Source of the DNA: Globodera rostochiensis
Lineage: Eukaryota > Nematoda > Chromadorea > Rhabditida > Heteroderidae
Direction: 5' to 3'
Assembly (NCBI GenBank): GCA_018350325.1
Contig: JAEVLN010000003.1
Span: forward strand, 517,985 to 581,984
Length of the DNA stretch: 64,000 bases
A model generated the notes under the pieces. That model was not told the DNA's origin. It was given only the letters and a program-made list of their open reading frames with translations, and did not search any database. Below, piece after piece: positions 12,101 through 24,355 of this stretch (within the stretch, counting starts at the first letter, position 1; every line of letters begins with the position of its first letter). The position numbers were made by a program, and so were the translations under genes.

Positions 12101-13461
12101 CAATATAATGCCCCGTAAATTTGGGATGCACACGGCGTTTGTGCCGTGCCATCTCCAGCGCGCTTTTTTCTGAATAAAATAAATTTTATTTTTTATTTTT
12201 GCAACAAAAAAGAGGTTAAAATAAGCGGGGGGAGGGGGGGAGGTCAACTTGGTGCACCAAGAATTTTAAACCTTTGAAGCTGAAGCTTTTCTATTAGCTA
12301 ACCTAAAATAATATTGCTATTAAAGTCTCAGTTAAATTAAAATTCCGGGATCGGAATGGAACTCCCGTTCCCGTAAAAATCCCGTCTAAAATTTCTCGGG
12401 AATGCCACGGGAACAGGAAAAAAAAAATTTAAAAATTAATAATATCGACTCGACAACGGAATAACACACCAATGCTTCCCGTGCCTTATTCATCTTTCCG
12501 CTTCAAAACTTCTTTCATAAGAAAACGCTCCAAAATTTTTTGTATGTTTATTTGAATACCAAAGAAATATTATTATTTTTTGTTTTATTATTAAATACCT
12601 AAACACAAATTCTTTGTTCCATTGATTGATCCCCATCCGTTTGGAGTTTAAATTATTGCGTTTTATGCCCCCCCCCCCCGCCGTCATTTATTGCTTTTTA
12701 TGACCACGGGCCGATTCTCTCTCTGTCTTTTCGTTTTGGTCGACTCATTCCGTCAATTGGTCGTGCCCAAACAAAGTGTCCTGCTGCTGTTGCTGCACAT
12801 ATCACCACCACCACGACCACCATCAAATCATCGCCGATGGGAGAGAATGACCCATCCCCCCCCCCCCCCCCCCCAGCGCCAAAATGCATCCCCCGCCCGT
12901 CCATTGGTCCAAAGGTCCCCCCCCCCCCCCCCTCAAACATTTCATTTCCCACATTTATGATCCTAGCAACAAACAAACCTCGCAGAAAGTGTTTGCACTA
13001 TTGAGGAGACCGAACAATTTGCCCACAGGGGAGTGGGGGGGGATTCGGGATCCCGAACATTCCTAGGCAATGATCGCTTGCGAGCTGCTCGACCAATTGC
13101 AGAACATCCCTATCAAAATGAATGCCGTCTCGGGCACTAAAGCCCGATCACCCATCCCGATCAATCAATCGTGACTAATTCCTAAACACTGGCCGGGCTC
13201 GAATCAATCAATTCCACAAAACAGACGGGTGGAACTCCGGTTTCGGGTCGTCGAATTGAACCCCGCGAAATGTCGAGAAAATCAGCAAATCCCAACTGAC
13301 AAATGAGTGCCGATCTCGTCCGGTCTCTTTTTAAGAGTTGATCTGCTTAATGTGTCTTACATTAACATTTATTAAAATTTAAGAAACAATTCGGTTTATT
13401 TCTCAAATTGATGCCGAAAATTTCATCAACATTTGACAGAACTGCGCGGAGGACAGTGCCA
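9124..13461. other. Long intergenic region rich in C/G runs; no gene recognised
   Basis: Holds many 8-17 bp homopolymer C or G tracts (e.g. 10160-10175, 10340-10355, 10490-10503, 11737-11754, 12857-12874, 12917-12932). These make long Pro-rich open frames on the + strand (9746-10588, 11542-12070) that I regard as artefacts. One tRNA-like fragment lies at about 11338-11450. It should hold the Wnt promoter. Confidence 0.5.
11338..11450 (+). repeat. Degenerate tRNA-like (SINE head) fragment
   Basis: GGCTGGTTGGACGGTTAAAACGCC resembles a tRNA-Ser/Leu A box in its TGG...GGTTAA part, and CCAGTTCAAGAATC resembles a B box about 70 bp on. TTAAAACGCCTC is shared with the tRNA-like unit at 46012. The acceptor stem does not pair, so it is not a functional tRNA. 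Confidence 0.4.
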
Positions 13462-16400
13462 ATGTGTCGGATGGCACTTTTCCTGTTCTCCTTTCTTATA
13501 CCGATTCGTCGTACAAATGCCATGCTGGACGTGTCGTGGTGGTGAGCGAGCCAATTGCACTTTTTGGCCAAATGGAATTGGAATATTTTATTCAAAAATT
13601 GAGACCGGGTCCCGGTCACCGGGAATAGACTCTCCAAAGTTCGAGACTGGGAAATGTCTTCGAAAGCTACTTAAAACCGTAAAAATTTGCCAAAAGCTGA
13701 AATTCGTCCTTTTTTTGTAATTAAAAAATGCCAATTAGCGAACATAAAATTGTCCAACAAATTCACCGAAATTCCCACATTTTCGAGACTGTCGTCGGCT
13801 GACAAAATTATCCAAATTAAATTTCAAAGGTCATCAGTGGCCCAGCTGAGCACACAGCTCAATTTGCCCCCCTATTATGAATCAACCAAAGAATGGAACG
13901 GCGGCTGGAATGGACGCGAAATGGCCGTCCGCAGCGGCAGCGACGGCACAACCGCCCGAATGCGTTGAGCTGAAAGGTCTGGTGAATTCAAAATTCGCTG
14001 ATTTGGGTGATCAGAACTCCCCTGACCAGGAAATGATCAACTCAAAATCACTTTTTTACTGATTTTTGTTTGATCACAGAGAGAAGCACATTTTGATCAG
14101 AATCATTTTTAAACATCGTCAACACATTTTTGTAAATTTCACATTTTCAGGTTTATCGCCAGGACAGAAGCGAATATGTGAGTGCATGGAATCGAATCTT
14201 GGCACGGAAACCCAAATGCATGCCTTTTTTTAATTCATGGCACCGTGGCGACAGCTTTTTCGGAAAACATACGGAAATGTCACAAAAAAAAATTCAAAAA
14301 CACGGCAAAAACCTTTAAATTACCAGACAATCAATTTTGTCTGTTTTTTGTTTGACAAAATGTTTAACAAATCTTGAAGCCCAAAAAGCCGGCAACCTCA
14401 AAAATCCGGCACCGAACACGAAAACCCGGCAAATGCCCGGGTTCCAGGGCATGCACCCTCTGAAAGCATTGAAATTAATGAATTTTCAAAAAAAAAACCA
14501 ATTAATTTAATCATTTTTCTTATCGGACAAAATTTAACAAATTTTATTTTTAAATAGGCGAACTCTTCAAGGATCACATGCACGCTGTTGGAAGCGGAGC
14601 TAAACAGGCCATTTTTGTGAGTTTATTCATTTGTATTAGAGAGCGGACGGGATCGGGGGAATCCCGTCCGAAAATTTGTTGGGTTTCCGCGGGAATTTGT
14701 CGGATTTTCGGGAGAATTGGGTCGATGGGTGTTCGGTTAACCGCGTGCAAGACGGCTTTAAAATTGGGTTTCAAAATATGTATATAAAATTCCTTATTGT
14801 GCCATTAATAGCGGATCAAAAACTTTTAATGTTTTAATAAAAAATAAAATTAGATTTAAATTTAACTTTTGGTTTGAGGAATGTGAGTGGCAATTTCGCA
14901 ACAATCGATGGAACTGTTCAACGCCACAAGAGCTGAAAGGACACATAGGGCCAATACATAAAAAAGGCAGGCACAAAACTATAAAATAATTAAAATTTTT
15001 TATGTTAATAAAATAAAATTTTTTAATTTAAATTTTGCTGTTGAGGAATATTTTTGACATAATATATTTTTATTATGCTATTTAAGGGACACGAGAAGCG
15101 GCATTTACTTATGCCATTCTCTCGGCCGGCGTCACGCATGAAATTGGTCGCCGCTGTCGTCAAGGCCATCTGCGAAGTTGTGGCTGTTCAGGGAGCGAGA
15201 ACTCGCCCAACCGCAACTTGCAGGTCCTTCCCTAATCTATTGGATCATTTAGTCGAATTATTAATTAAAGTGTGATCAAAATTGACTCTAATTCTGATCT
15301 GGTGAGAACATTAGCTCAAAATCACCAAAACACCTGATTGGTGACATATTGAACCAAGATCACCAGATCGAAAGCATTTTGAGCTAATCAAAAAGTGTAT
15401 GATCCAATCTTGTGATAAATAAATCATTTGGAAAGCTGGATCACAAAACCCGATCACTTTCTTTAAACTGGACTTGAAATTCCCAAATTTCCAAATTTTT
15501 TGAGAAGCCCCCGAAAATTTTGTCGGGGCCTTTCGTCCCTGACATTGAACCCCAAAACCGACGTCGGGGTGCCAACTTTTTCAACATTAAGCAGCAAAAC
15601 GGCGGAGTAAACGAAGACTGGACGTGGAGCGGTTGCGGGGACAACATCGATTATGGCTATCGATTCTCACGGTGAAAGCATTTTTTGAAATGATCAGTTG
15701 GCTGATCAGTTTAGAAAAATGTAAGGGAATTTCAAGGGATTTCATTGATGTTCGAGAAAAGGAAGAGAATACCAAGCGATCCGCGGAATGGCTCGGACGA
15801 TCGCTGATGAATCGGTGGAACAACGAAGTTGGCAGAAAGGTAACAATGGCACGACCGGAAAGGCACAATGTGACATTTGGTCCATTTCCGTTCGACATTT
15901 CGTCCATTGGACATTTGGCACGATTCATTCTAGACATTTCGAAACATTCAGATAGTGAAGCGGCACACAAAGCCAAAGTGCAAATGCCACGGTGTCAGGT
16001 CAGTCAGCAAATGCAAGAAAAATGAAAATTGGATCAAATTTTGCGTCTTTTCAGCGGTTCGTGCAATCTGAAGACGTGCTGGATGCAATTGGTGAAACTT
16101 TCTTAAAATTTGGATAAATGGAATTTTTTTCTGAATTTCAAAACGGATTAAATCAATTTTAGCTTTAAAATGAAGAGAGCTTTGGAACTTTTTGAAAATT
16201 ATGGGCCGGGGTCTAGGCAAGATTTGGAAAATTTAACTTATGCCGCAACTTTAGTCGGGCGCCGGCCGCCTTTTACTTTGGTTAATGACGCGGAATTTAT
16301 TTTTTGCCAAGATTTCAGCCGCCGATTCGCCAAATTGGCAACATTCTGCAGGCCAAGTACAGACAGGCGAAGCGCATTCAGATCAACAGCCGTGGCAACA

Positions 16401-17787
16401 TGCAATTTGATGAGCCGCTGGCAATGCTTGACGCATCGACAGCAACACGACATCAGCGGCAGCAGCAACAGCGACGGAAGAACAGAGCACTGACGGATTT
16501 GGTGTTTTTGGTGAGTGCCATTGTTGGCGGCTTCTTCTCCGGCACGGCACTCGCCACCCCCCTCCCCTAATTTTGAGTGCCAAAAAATAAAACAGAAAAT
16601 GGGCGCAGGAAATAATTAGGAAAATTGGGGCAACTCCTCGGCGATGACTGCTTTGAAACGTCGCAACTTTCTTGGCAGGCAGAGTCCCGGTTCCGGAACC
16701 GGTTCTAAAGCGGTTCCATTCCGGAATTGCGAATCACGGAGCTGTTTCGGAACCGGAACCGCGAAACTGGCTTTGAATCTCAGAAATCTTGAACTGCTTC
16801 GGAACCGTGGAATCGTTAGAAACTGGAAACGAACCGGGACATCAGCGCTGCGCAAAAATTAAAGAATTTGGACAACCGGCTCACAAAAACATAGATTATT
16901 CCACGAATATAAAGGATTTAGGAAAAATGGAATAATTTGGCAAACAAAAAAACCCCTCGGGGGACGAGCCCTTTTGCTGCTGAAAATGAATGTTTTTTAG
17001 GATGTTTCGCCTGACTATTGCCGCATCGATCGTACCGACGGCACAATTGGGACGCAAGGCCGAGTTTGTTCGTAAGTTAGCACACACATAAATTCATAAA
17101 TTTAATTAAATTTTACTAATTTAAAATAAATATTAATGCGATTAATAAGGAACGACCCGCACGCATCCAATTCTTGCGATTTGCTCTGTTGTGGAAGGGG
17201 CTTCGAAAGCCACATTGAAGAGGTGTGTGTATGTGTGATTTTGTTTATTGAAACAATGATTATTTGAGCCGTTTTAAAAAGGCTTTAAACACAAATTATT
17301 TAAAAAATAGCTCATTAAAGATAAAAAAATGTTGCTAAACGTGATGAGCAATTTCAGCTTTATTTTATTTTTACATATTAACATTTTAATTCTTTTTCAA
17401 GACGGTGAGCAAATGCAATTGCAAATTCCAATGGTGCGTAAGTTCGACACGACATCAGCAGGGTTGAGCCCTGACCTTTTCAGCCCGACCTTTCAGACCC
17501 GACCTTTTCAGCCCCGACCGTTTCAGCCCCGTCAGTTATACCTCCGATTGGGGGGGGGGAGGTGGGGTCCCGGCTCCCGAGACTCCCGGCTTCCAAAGGT
17601 CGGGACTCAAGCTTAGCAAGCTTTAAAAATAAATTTTAAAATATACATTTTGCTCAGGTGCTGCCATGTCGTTTGCGAAACATGCAGGTTTGTTGTTTGT
17701 GGCCCCCGATCTGCAGGTTAATGATGGCCAAATTTGCCCCCTATTTTTGTGCACAGGAATGTAACCCAAGTGTTCACATGCAAATAG
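13462..17787 (+). CDS. Wnt family secreted glycoprotein (Wnt5/CWN-2-like), 16 exons, complete
   Basis: Exons: 13462-13541, 13858-13976, 14151-14177, 14558-14616, 14879-14966, 15087-15223, 15595-15671, 15737-15839, 15952-15998, 16055-16091, 16319-16510, 17001-17071, 17150-17222, 17402-17433, 17658-17687, 17757-17787. All phases join to 400 aa. Residues 1-20 are a signal peptide. The family motifs then follow: [59 protein letters not shown] (with the lipidated serine), [36 protein letters not shown] and C-terminal VFTCK. I count 24 family cysteines plus two in the N-terminal region. Role: palmitoleoylated ligand for Frizzled/Ror receptors. The [10 protein letters not shown] and TCWMQL blocks favour Wnt5/CWN-2. 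A Gln/Arg-rich linker follows SRGNMQF. The intron after 14966 is GC-AG. Exon 1/2 is the least certain junction. Confidence 0.93.
13995..14105. repeat. Intronic TGATCA-rich segment
   Basis: Lies in Wnt intron 2. TGATCA/GATCAG occurs five or six times (GGTGATCAG, CCTGACCAGG, ATGATCAAC, TTTGATCACAG, TTTTGATCAG). Confidence 0.55.
14420..14455. repeat. Dispersed CCCGGCAAATGCCCGGG repeat, copy 2
   Basis: Lies in Wnt intron 3, with the same palindromic core as at 4535-4585. Confidence 0.6.
15260..15450. repeat. Intronic TGATCA-rich segment
   Basis: Lies in Wnt intron 6. Repeated GTGATCA, TGATCTGG, CAAGATCACC, GGATCA and GATCAC words. Confidence 0.55.
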
Positions 17788-18621
17788 CACCACAGAGACA
17801 GCGTTAGAGTACAACACAGCGCATCCAAAACGACACGCGCAACTGTACTACAGTATCATAAATCCATCCCACCAAAGTGCGTACAGTATCCATCCATCGG
17901 TCTCCCTACCGAAAAAGTGAGATGCGAATGACTCAGCATTCAGCACATCACAAATCCGATGTTAATCACTTCTAAATCCTCTTTTAATTTTTTTTTTTGA
18001 CTTCAATTGTCAGGCACTTACGTCTTGGAAAATTGAGAAAACAAATTTGGGAAATTTGGAGGCCAATTAAATTAATGAAGTGAACCATAGAAACTGTTTT
18101 TGCTTAACGCCCTATTTCCCAATAACAAAAAATTCTGAACCCGAATTTGTATGATCCCTCGATCTCATTGTTTCTTTTCAAGTAGTGCGCGGATCCTAGT
18201 GAAATGATTAAACATTTTTTAAAATTTATTTAAAAATTGAAAATCCGTTTCCGGAAATCGATTCACCGCGCACTAATTTAACAGTTACTTATACTTTTGT
18301 AGTTCAATGTGTACATTTATCCTCACAATATCCCAAGAATTATTTAAATTAATGAAGAAGGTATGGAAATGCGAATAAAACAATAGAAAGTGCCAATGTA
18401 TGGTCGAGTCGATTCCGGCATTTTGGTTCCCCCTTAAAACAAACTATAAAAACTCATTTTCTGATCAAATTTATATTAAAAATATTTTCCAATTTTATTC
18501 TTAGTTAATAAAATAATTATTTAAAAAAGCATGCAATCAAATAGTGGGAAAGAGAATATGAAGCACGAGTCATTTTCTGATCAAATTATCATTGAAAATG
18601 AACGGACGGCGCAAAAAACAT
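17788..18621. other. Convergent 3' flank, nothing recognised
   Basis: AT-rich DNA between the Wnt stop and the C-terminal exon of the minus-strand membrane-protein gene. It holds a GGTTCCCCCTT/CATTTTCTGATCAAAT duplication (about 18450 and 18570) and no gene. Confidence 0.5.
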
Positions 18622-21600
18622 TCATTTAACTTTCTGTAAAGTGGTTGTACGGAACACATAAGTGGCCGCGGGGGAGGAGTTGCCGCCGCCGCCGACGATG
18701 TTGGCCATTCTGGCGGGCACAGTGCCGCCGGCGCCAATCACATCTTCCAACGCTTCGGCCTCGTGTACGCGTTGCCAAATGACGAACGGAAAATAAAAAA
18801 CAATAATTACTCAATCAAGTTCGGGAATTTTATTCTTGGATCATTTTTTTTTTTGAACTTCTTGATGATAATACCGTTCGGGATCCCACGGAATTTATTC
18901 TTGGATCATTTTTTCTTGAACTTCTTGATGATAATACCGTTCGGGATCCCACGGAATTTATTCTTGGATCATTTTTTCTTGAACTTCTTGATGATAATAC
19001 CGTTCGGGATCCCACGGAATTTATTCTTGGATCATTTTTTCTTGAACTTCTTGATGATAATACCGTTCGGGATCCCACGGAATTTATTCTTGGATCATTT
19101 TTTCTTGAACTTCTTGATGATAATACCGTTCGGGATCCCACGGAATTTATTCTTGGATCATTTTTTCTTGAACTTCTTGATGATAATACCGTTCGGGATC
19201 CCACGGAATTTATTCTTGGATCATTTTTTCTTGAACTTCTTGATGATAATACCGTTCGGGATCCCACGGAATTTATTGTTGGAATCTTTTTTTTTTTTTG
19301 AACTTCTTGATGATAATACCGTTCGGGATCCCACGGAATTTATTCTTACAAATTGTCCTAATTTTTTATTAAATAAGGCGGAAGGAAAGAACCAAAAGGG
19401 CGCAGTGGAAGAAGGACAGCACGAATGGGACGGTGTGCGCGGGTGCGAACAGTCCAACGCCAAAGTGAGCCCAGCCGCTCAGAATGCAAACCATCGCTTG
19501 GCTCTGTGAAGTGCGGTGATTAAAACTGTTCGAGAGTCTCGGTCTCGAGTCTCAAAGCAAGAAAAAATGACCTATCATCTTTTCTCATTCCTTAAAGATC
19601 GACAATTTTCAAAGCTCCCTTTTAAAATTGTTTCCAAATTTATTGAAATTGGTGTCCAATTTTTGCGCGTACGCCCCCCGCCCCCACCAAAATGCGTTGT
19701 CCAATGTAATGTTTCTGTTGCCCTGTCGAGAACTGGAAGGATGCCACCAATGAAATGATGGCCGGTGCCAAACATTGGCATGCATACTCGCGCGCATACA
19801 TTTCGTGCAGTTCCGTGATGATGTGCTCGCGGATGATCTGTTTCAAACAAAAAGCATAACAACTTGCAAAAAGCTCAAATCCTGGGCCAAAGGAGCTCCT
19901 TGGACCAATCTGATCAAAGATTCGATCGGTCCTCATGTCCACGGGCTCAATTCAAAAGCGACGCCCTGATTTGTGAGCTGTATGTGAAGGGTCCTACTAA
20001 GGCGCCCAACAGCGGTGCCGATAGGCATTGCCAGAAAAAATTTACCATATTCACTCTTTTAATCCCCCACTCTCTAAGCAGGTTGAAAAATAATCCCCCA
20101 TGGGGGATTAAAAGAGAGAATACGGTAAAGGCTTTTGATTACACGAAAATTTTAGAAAGACCATTCGGGCCAACTTCTTTTTTGTCCTGGTCACAGACTG
20201 GCGAAGCTTGAAATTAAAAGATTTGAAAACACCAAGCTTGAAGTTCAAAGCACAAAAAAAGCCGAAGTTTTTTGAAGCAGTACTTTCGCAGGTCCTGTGC
20301 TGGTACCCAATGTCTTGTTTTAGGGTAGCAAAAGGATTCTGAAACTTCCCCCCTCCCCCTTCACCTTTTGAAAAATTTTTAATTTAGCAAAAAAAGAAAT
20401 ATTAAATGTTTTTGACCATAAGTTTGAGGAGCTGTTCAGCAAATGCAAATTGGAACATGGCCGAGAAGAGGCAAATTGCGGAGTCTATCCAGAAGACGGC
20501 ACGCTGTGAAACAAAGTTGGAATGGCCCGTGTCAATCCAACGCCGCGTTCGCGCGCACATCAGCTGAATATAAACCAACAATTTAAATTTAAATTAAGCA
20601 TTAAAATAAAATAATAAATTAAAAAATATTTATTTAATCGGTTAATTTTTACCTCAATTTCATCGCTTAGTGATGAACGGGACGAGTAAATAAGTGCATA
20701 AAGTTCCACAAGTAGCCAAATTCCATCCAAAATCAGTGAACATGCGAGAAACTGACATGAAAAAGACTGTTTTAAAAAAGTTTAAAATTTCCTGGGAATA
20801 ATGCCACCAAAAATGCGTCAAAATTAGAATCGAAATTTTAAAAGAAATTTCTTAAAAATGCCAATTTTTGTACACGCCCATCGAAAGCGCCGATGTTTAT
20901 GTTTTTTTAGCCATAATTTTTGGCCATTTTTTCTTCATCAATCTTTGAGCGTTTTAAGCAATTAATTCCAAAGTGAAAAATTTTAAATTAAAAAAAAGTA
21001 TTTAGATAATTCTCAAAATAATTGTTTCATTTAAATTCCTTTTATTAATCTACAATTAATTATATGATAATAAATGCAAATTATTTAAAGTTTAAGCTAA
21101 TTTAGTTGAAAATAACGCTTTTGTTACTTATAAATAGAGTACGGACCTGTCGAGATCTCGTCTAGATTTTCAAGATCTCGATCGATTCTCGGCCAAATGC
21201 TACCAAGATTTCGTGATTCGAGATTTTTCTGAATTTTTAGTGATCTCGACGAAATCCCGATCGGTAAATGTTTATCAAGCCTTCAGCCATCAAGTCCGGG
21301 CTCTACTTATTATGTATAATAAATAAATTTGTTACATTTTGTGAAATATAATGTCCTCGAGCACGTTGTTCATACAGCAAGAAAGCACTGATCAGCTTGT
21401 TCATCAAAATAAACGCGGCGGTTATTGCCTTTGAAAACTTAAGAAACATTTAAGATTCATTTAATCCAAAATGTAAAATGATCAGCCGCCACAGCATGTG
21501 ATCAAAAGCATTTCCATTTTTAATTAAAAATATATTCACCAAAATCACTGCGTTCACTCCATAGACTTTGTCATAAACAGCCGAGCAACAGTGAAAGAAG

Positions 21601-22434
21601 GCGAATCCAAGCTGTAAAAGGAGTAAGCTACAATCTTTTATAACGGCTAGCATCATTGATCAATGCCGTGGCACCAATGCTTCTTCTTTCTAACTTAGGG
21701 TAGCCAGCTGGCAGCACACAACATCGGTTATCGGTAACCGAAGTTTTTGAGTTGAAAGCCCGAAACCACGTTTTGGGCAAAACTTTCGCTAAAGCAGTGC
21801 TTTAAACTATGGGCATGTTTTAAATAGGGTTGGCATACCCCGACATTCGGGGAGGAAGGGTTTGTTGGGGGTATAAATCAGGGACCGGGTCGAAGTTGTC
21901 GGGGGGGGGGGGGGGGAGGGAAACTCTCGGGGGTCGGGGAATAACCCAAAATTGTCGGGAGGTTCGGGATCAAAGGTTTTTGAGGTCGGGGTGCCAAGAC
22001 TGGGTTTAAACATTATGTACATGATAAGGAGCGGTGAAACGTTGCAGAACAACATGGACCGCGTCAAATTTGCCTCCGGAAATCTGCGAAAATTGTGTAA
22101 AAAAAAATCACAAATTTATGTGAATTATGTGGACCATTGGCCCATAGATCAGTTGAGGATAGACCAACAGCAACAGGCCGGACATGGCGTGGAAAAGCAC
22201 TTTGGCGTGAGCGTGAAAACGAAAGGCTTTGATGGCGGAAAGAATGCTAACAAAAATATAATTTAAATAATAAAAATGTAAAATAAACTCTTCGATGTTT
22301 TTTTTAAAATTAAGAAATTGGAAAAAAAGTTTAGGACTTTTTGTTTAAAAATTAAATACAAATAAAAATCACAGTGATGCGGCAAGAATTAAGTGCGGCA
22401 CTTGGCAAAGTGGGCAGGACAGGCCGAAGACCAT
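18622..22434 (-). CDS. Multi-pass membrane protein, about 10 exons, function unknown
   Basis: Exons placed 5'->3': 22434-22373 (start MVFGLSCPLC), 22246-22112, 22083-about 22004, 21611-21540, 21428-21336, 20751-20653, 20563-20417, 19837-19688, about 19496-19360, and a C-terminal exon from about 18760 to the TGA at 18622. Phases match for exons 1-3 and 4-8. Each exon carries one or two hydrophobic segments (e.g. HLILAASLILSAI, SGLLLLVYPQLIYG, AVILAITAAFILM, LDGIWLLVELYALIY, AVFWIDSAICLFSAMFQFAF), about eight to ten in all. FHAHAKVLFHAMSG after the first segment is reminiscent of nematode Sra/Srab receptors, but the segment count is too high for a plain 7TM. I do not recognise the family. The donor of exon 3 abuts a MITE and could not be placed, and the exon 9/10 join flanks a tandem array and is unresolved. 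Confidence 0.5.
18830..19350. repeat. 63-bp tandem array, about 8 copies
   Basis: Units start at about 18838, 18903, 18966, 19029, 19092, 19155, 19218 and 19281. Inner copies are essentially identical; the first and last have longer T-runs. Each contains CTTGAACTTCTTGATGATAA and CCGTTCGGGATCCCACGG. The period is a multiple of three and several frames lack stops, so long open frames run through on both strands. It sits between the last two exons of the membrane-protein gene. Confidence 0.95.
20043..20127. mobile_element. Palindromic MITE, copy 2 (85 bp)
   Basis: Same design as 5888-5970. Ends TACCATATTCACTC and GAGAGAATACGGTA, inner AATCCCCCAC/ATGGGGGATT, spacer GGTTGAAAAATAATCC. Intronic in the membrane-protein gene. 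Confidence 0.8.
21135..21305. mobile_element. hAT-like MITE, TAGAG family (171 bp)
   Basis: Starts TAGAGTACGGAC and ends GTCCGGGCTCTA. Flanks CTTATAAA and CTTATTAT match at six of eight positions. Internal CTCGATCG motifs are shared with the copies at 8286 and 48991. Intronic. Confidence 0.65.
21700..21805. repeat. Dispersed repeat, AGGGTAGC...ATCGGTTATCGG type
   Basis: A stretch with ACATCGGTTATCGGTAACCG and AAAGCCCGAAACC is matched in inverted orientation at about 30400-30490. Confidence 0.55.
21825..22002. mobile_element. hAT-like MITE (about 178 bp) at an exon edge
   Basis: Starts TAGGGTTGGCATACCCCGAC and ends GTCGGGGTGCCAAGACTG. Flanks GTTTTAAA and GGTTTAAA match at seven of eight positions. 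A 17-bp G-run lies inside. It directly abuts the third exon of the membrane-protein gene. Confidence 0.6.
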
Positions 22435-24355
22435 TTTGTTGAGACGGAAAATTCAAATATTGACACCTTATCAGTTTTTAGCGTATTAAATATATTTTTA
22501 AATTTAATTAATATTGTTCAAATTTTTTTCAAAACATTAATATAATTTTTGTACTAAATTAACCGAAATGTGAACATTTGTGTTGAGGACAAACACACAA
22601 ACAATGGAAAATAAGGCAAGAAAGAGAATGGCGCCGGGGGGGGGGTGGCAACATTTTGAAGGGTCACCACGAAAATCGATGGGTGGTCCGGTCGGTCGTC
22701 GGTCCGCCGGAAGAGCGTTGAGGAGAAGCATTAGCATTATCGCCCCAACCCTCCCGCTTCGACCAAAGCCTCCCCCCCCCCCCCCAATTTTGTCCATTTT
22801 GGGTGTGTCCCCTTGCTGGGGATGGGACAGCTGCTGCTTTCGAAGAATGAAGAAAATTTTGCATAAACTTTTGAACAAACCACAAAGGATGGACGACAAA
22901 GCCGGGCATTTTTGGAGAAAAAAGAAAGAAGCCGGGAGGCCGGGATTTTAAAAAATTCAAAAAATGATGGTGGTAAAATCCGCGCGACATTTTCGTCCCG
23001 GTCAAAAAAAGCCGGGAGTTTGATGCCCGACAAATTCCAATTCTCGGCCTTTCTGCTGTCTGCTCAAGTTTTTTAAAGGGGATTTTTTGTGTTCTAAAAT
23101 TAAAAGGTAATGTGCAGAGTGCGCGTGCATATGACTGCCAACAATAAATTATTGATGAATGTGCGAAAATGTTGCCCAATTTTGGTGGGGTCCGGTTGTT
23201 GTGACGCTCGTCGGACAACAGCTGACCGGATGTAATTGCCAAGCACAGCGGCAAATGGACGGACGGTCGGCCCCCCTGGGGTCTATTTATATATTTAATT
23301 ATGGTTAATGACTTCAAAGTTTATTTGCAATAAAGTTTGGTCGTGTTCCCCATAAACAAAAAATAAAAACCAAATTTCCTTTTTTGTGTGCTAATAATGT
23401 GTTGTCGTTGGGTGGGGGGGGGGTAATCATCGATGGGTTGGGGGGATGGGTGCCTTTTTCATCAAATCCATCAAAACCGAGCTGCACTTCATATACCACA
23501 CGAAATCTGCAAAAAGTTTTCCGCGGAACAGGGGTTTTTTGAGGTAGGATACCCCCAAACCAAATTGCATTTAAAAGAATTCGAATTTAATATGTACCTA
23601 AAAATATCGCTATTTTCATAATGCTTCTTAGAAGTCACTTTAAAAAAATGTTTTAAATTTCTTTAAAAATTAAACAGATTTGATCAGCTACTCTCTAATG
23701 GCATGTGAATGGCACTCGATGGGCTTTTCATACACAAAAAAGTGAACATTCCGAGAAGGAAGAAAATGCAAAAGAAAAAATACCCTACGGCGCTGAATTT
23801 TGCGCTGTTCCATCCGTGGCGAAAACGTCGCGTGGCTCAGCTTTTTGTACACAGAAAAATAATTTGTCTAATTTTGTAAATTTTTTGTTCATTATTAAAT
23901 ACAATTTAGGCGCGTGCTTGTGTGTGGTCGATTTTGTACTTTTTTAGAAGTTTTTTAAACAAATGCCAAAGATTATTTAAAGCGAAGATTTTGCCTGATT
24001 ATTCATTTTTTTAAATACGATAATTTTTTGAAGCTTTTCAGAAATAGGAGAGGTCCAGCGACGCCAATAGGCGCAGCTGGGAAATTTTTTTTGAAGATTT
24101 TAACGATAAATTTTAATTTTTCCAAAAAACCACAAAAAACCCGAAGGATTATCTCGAAGACCACAAAATTCCGCATCTTAAAAAATCCTCATTGGCTTTT
24201 CTAAAAACCACAGATTTGAGGTAAAATCCGCAGATTTCCAATCTCTGGTTTAAACGATATCAATTGGCCCATTTCTGAGCTTTTGATTACTCAAAATTTA
24301 TTAAACCATCGTCTGCAAATTGTGTTAATTTGACTTTTTTTATTCGTACAAACAA
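22435..24355. other. Intergenic, repeat-bearing
   Basis: Upstream of two divergent genes (membrane protein on -, receptor on +). Carries a dispersed repeat at 22857-23125 also found at 30487-30713, a short block near 23218 also found near 29612, and C/G-runs. No gene recognised. Confidence 0.5.
22857..23125. repeat. Dispersed repeat, copy 1
   Basis: About 270 bp that match 30487-30713 closely, with a few small deletions in the second copy. Shared words include CATAAACTTTTGAACAAACC, TTTCGTCCCGGTCAAAAAAA and GTGCAGAGTGCGC. Confidence 0.8.
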
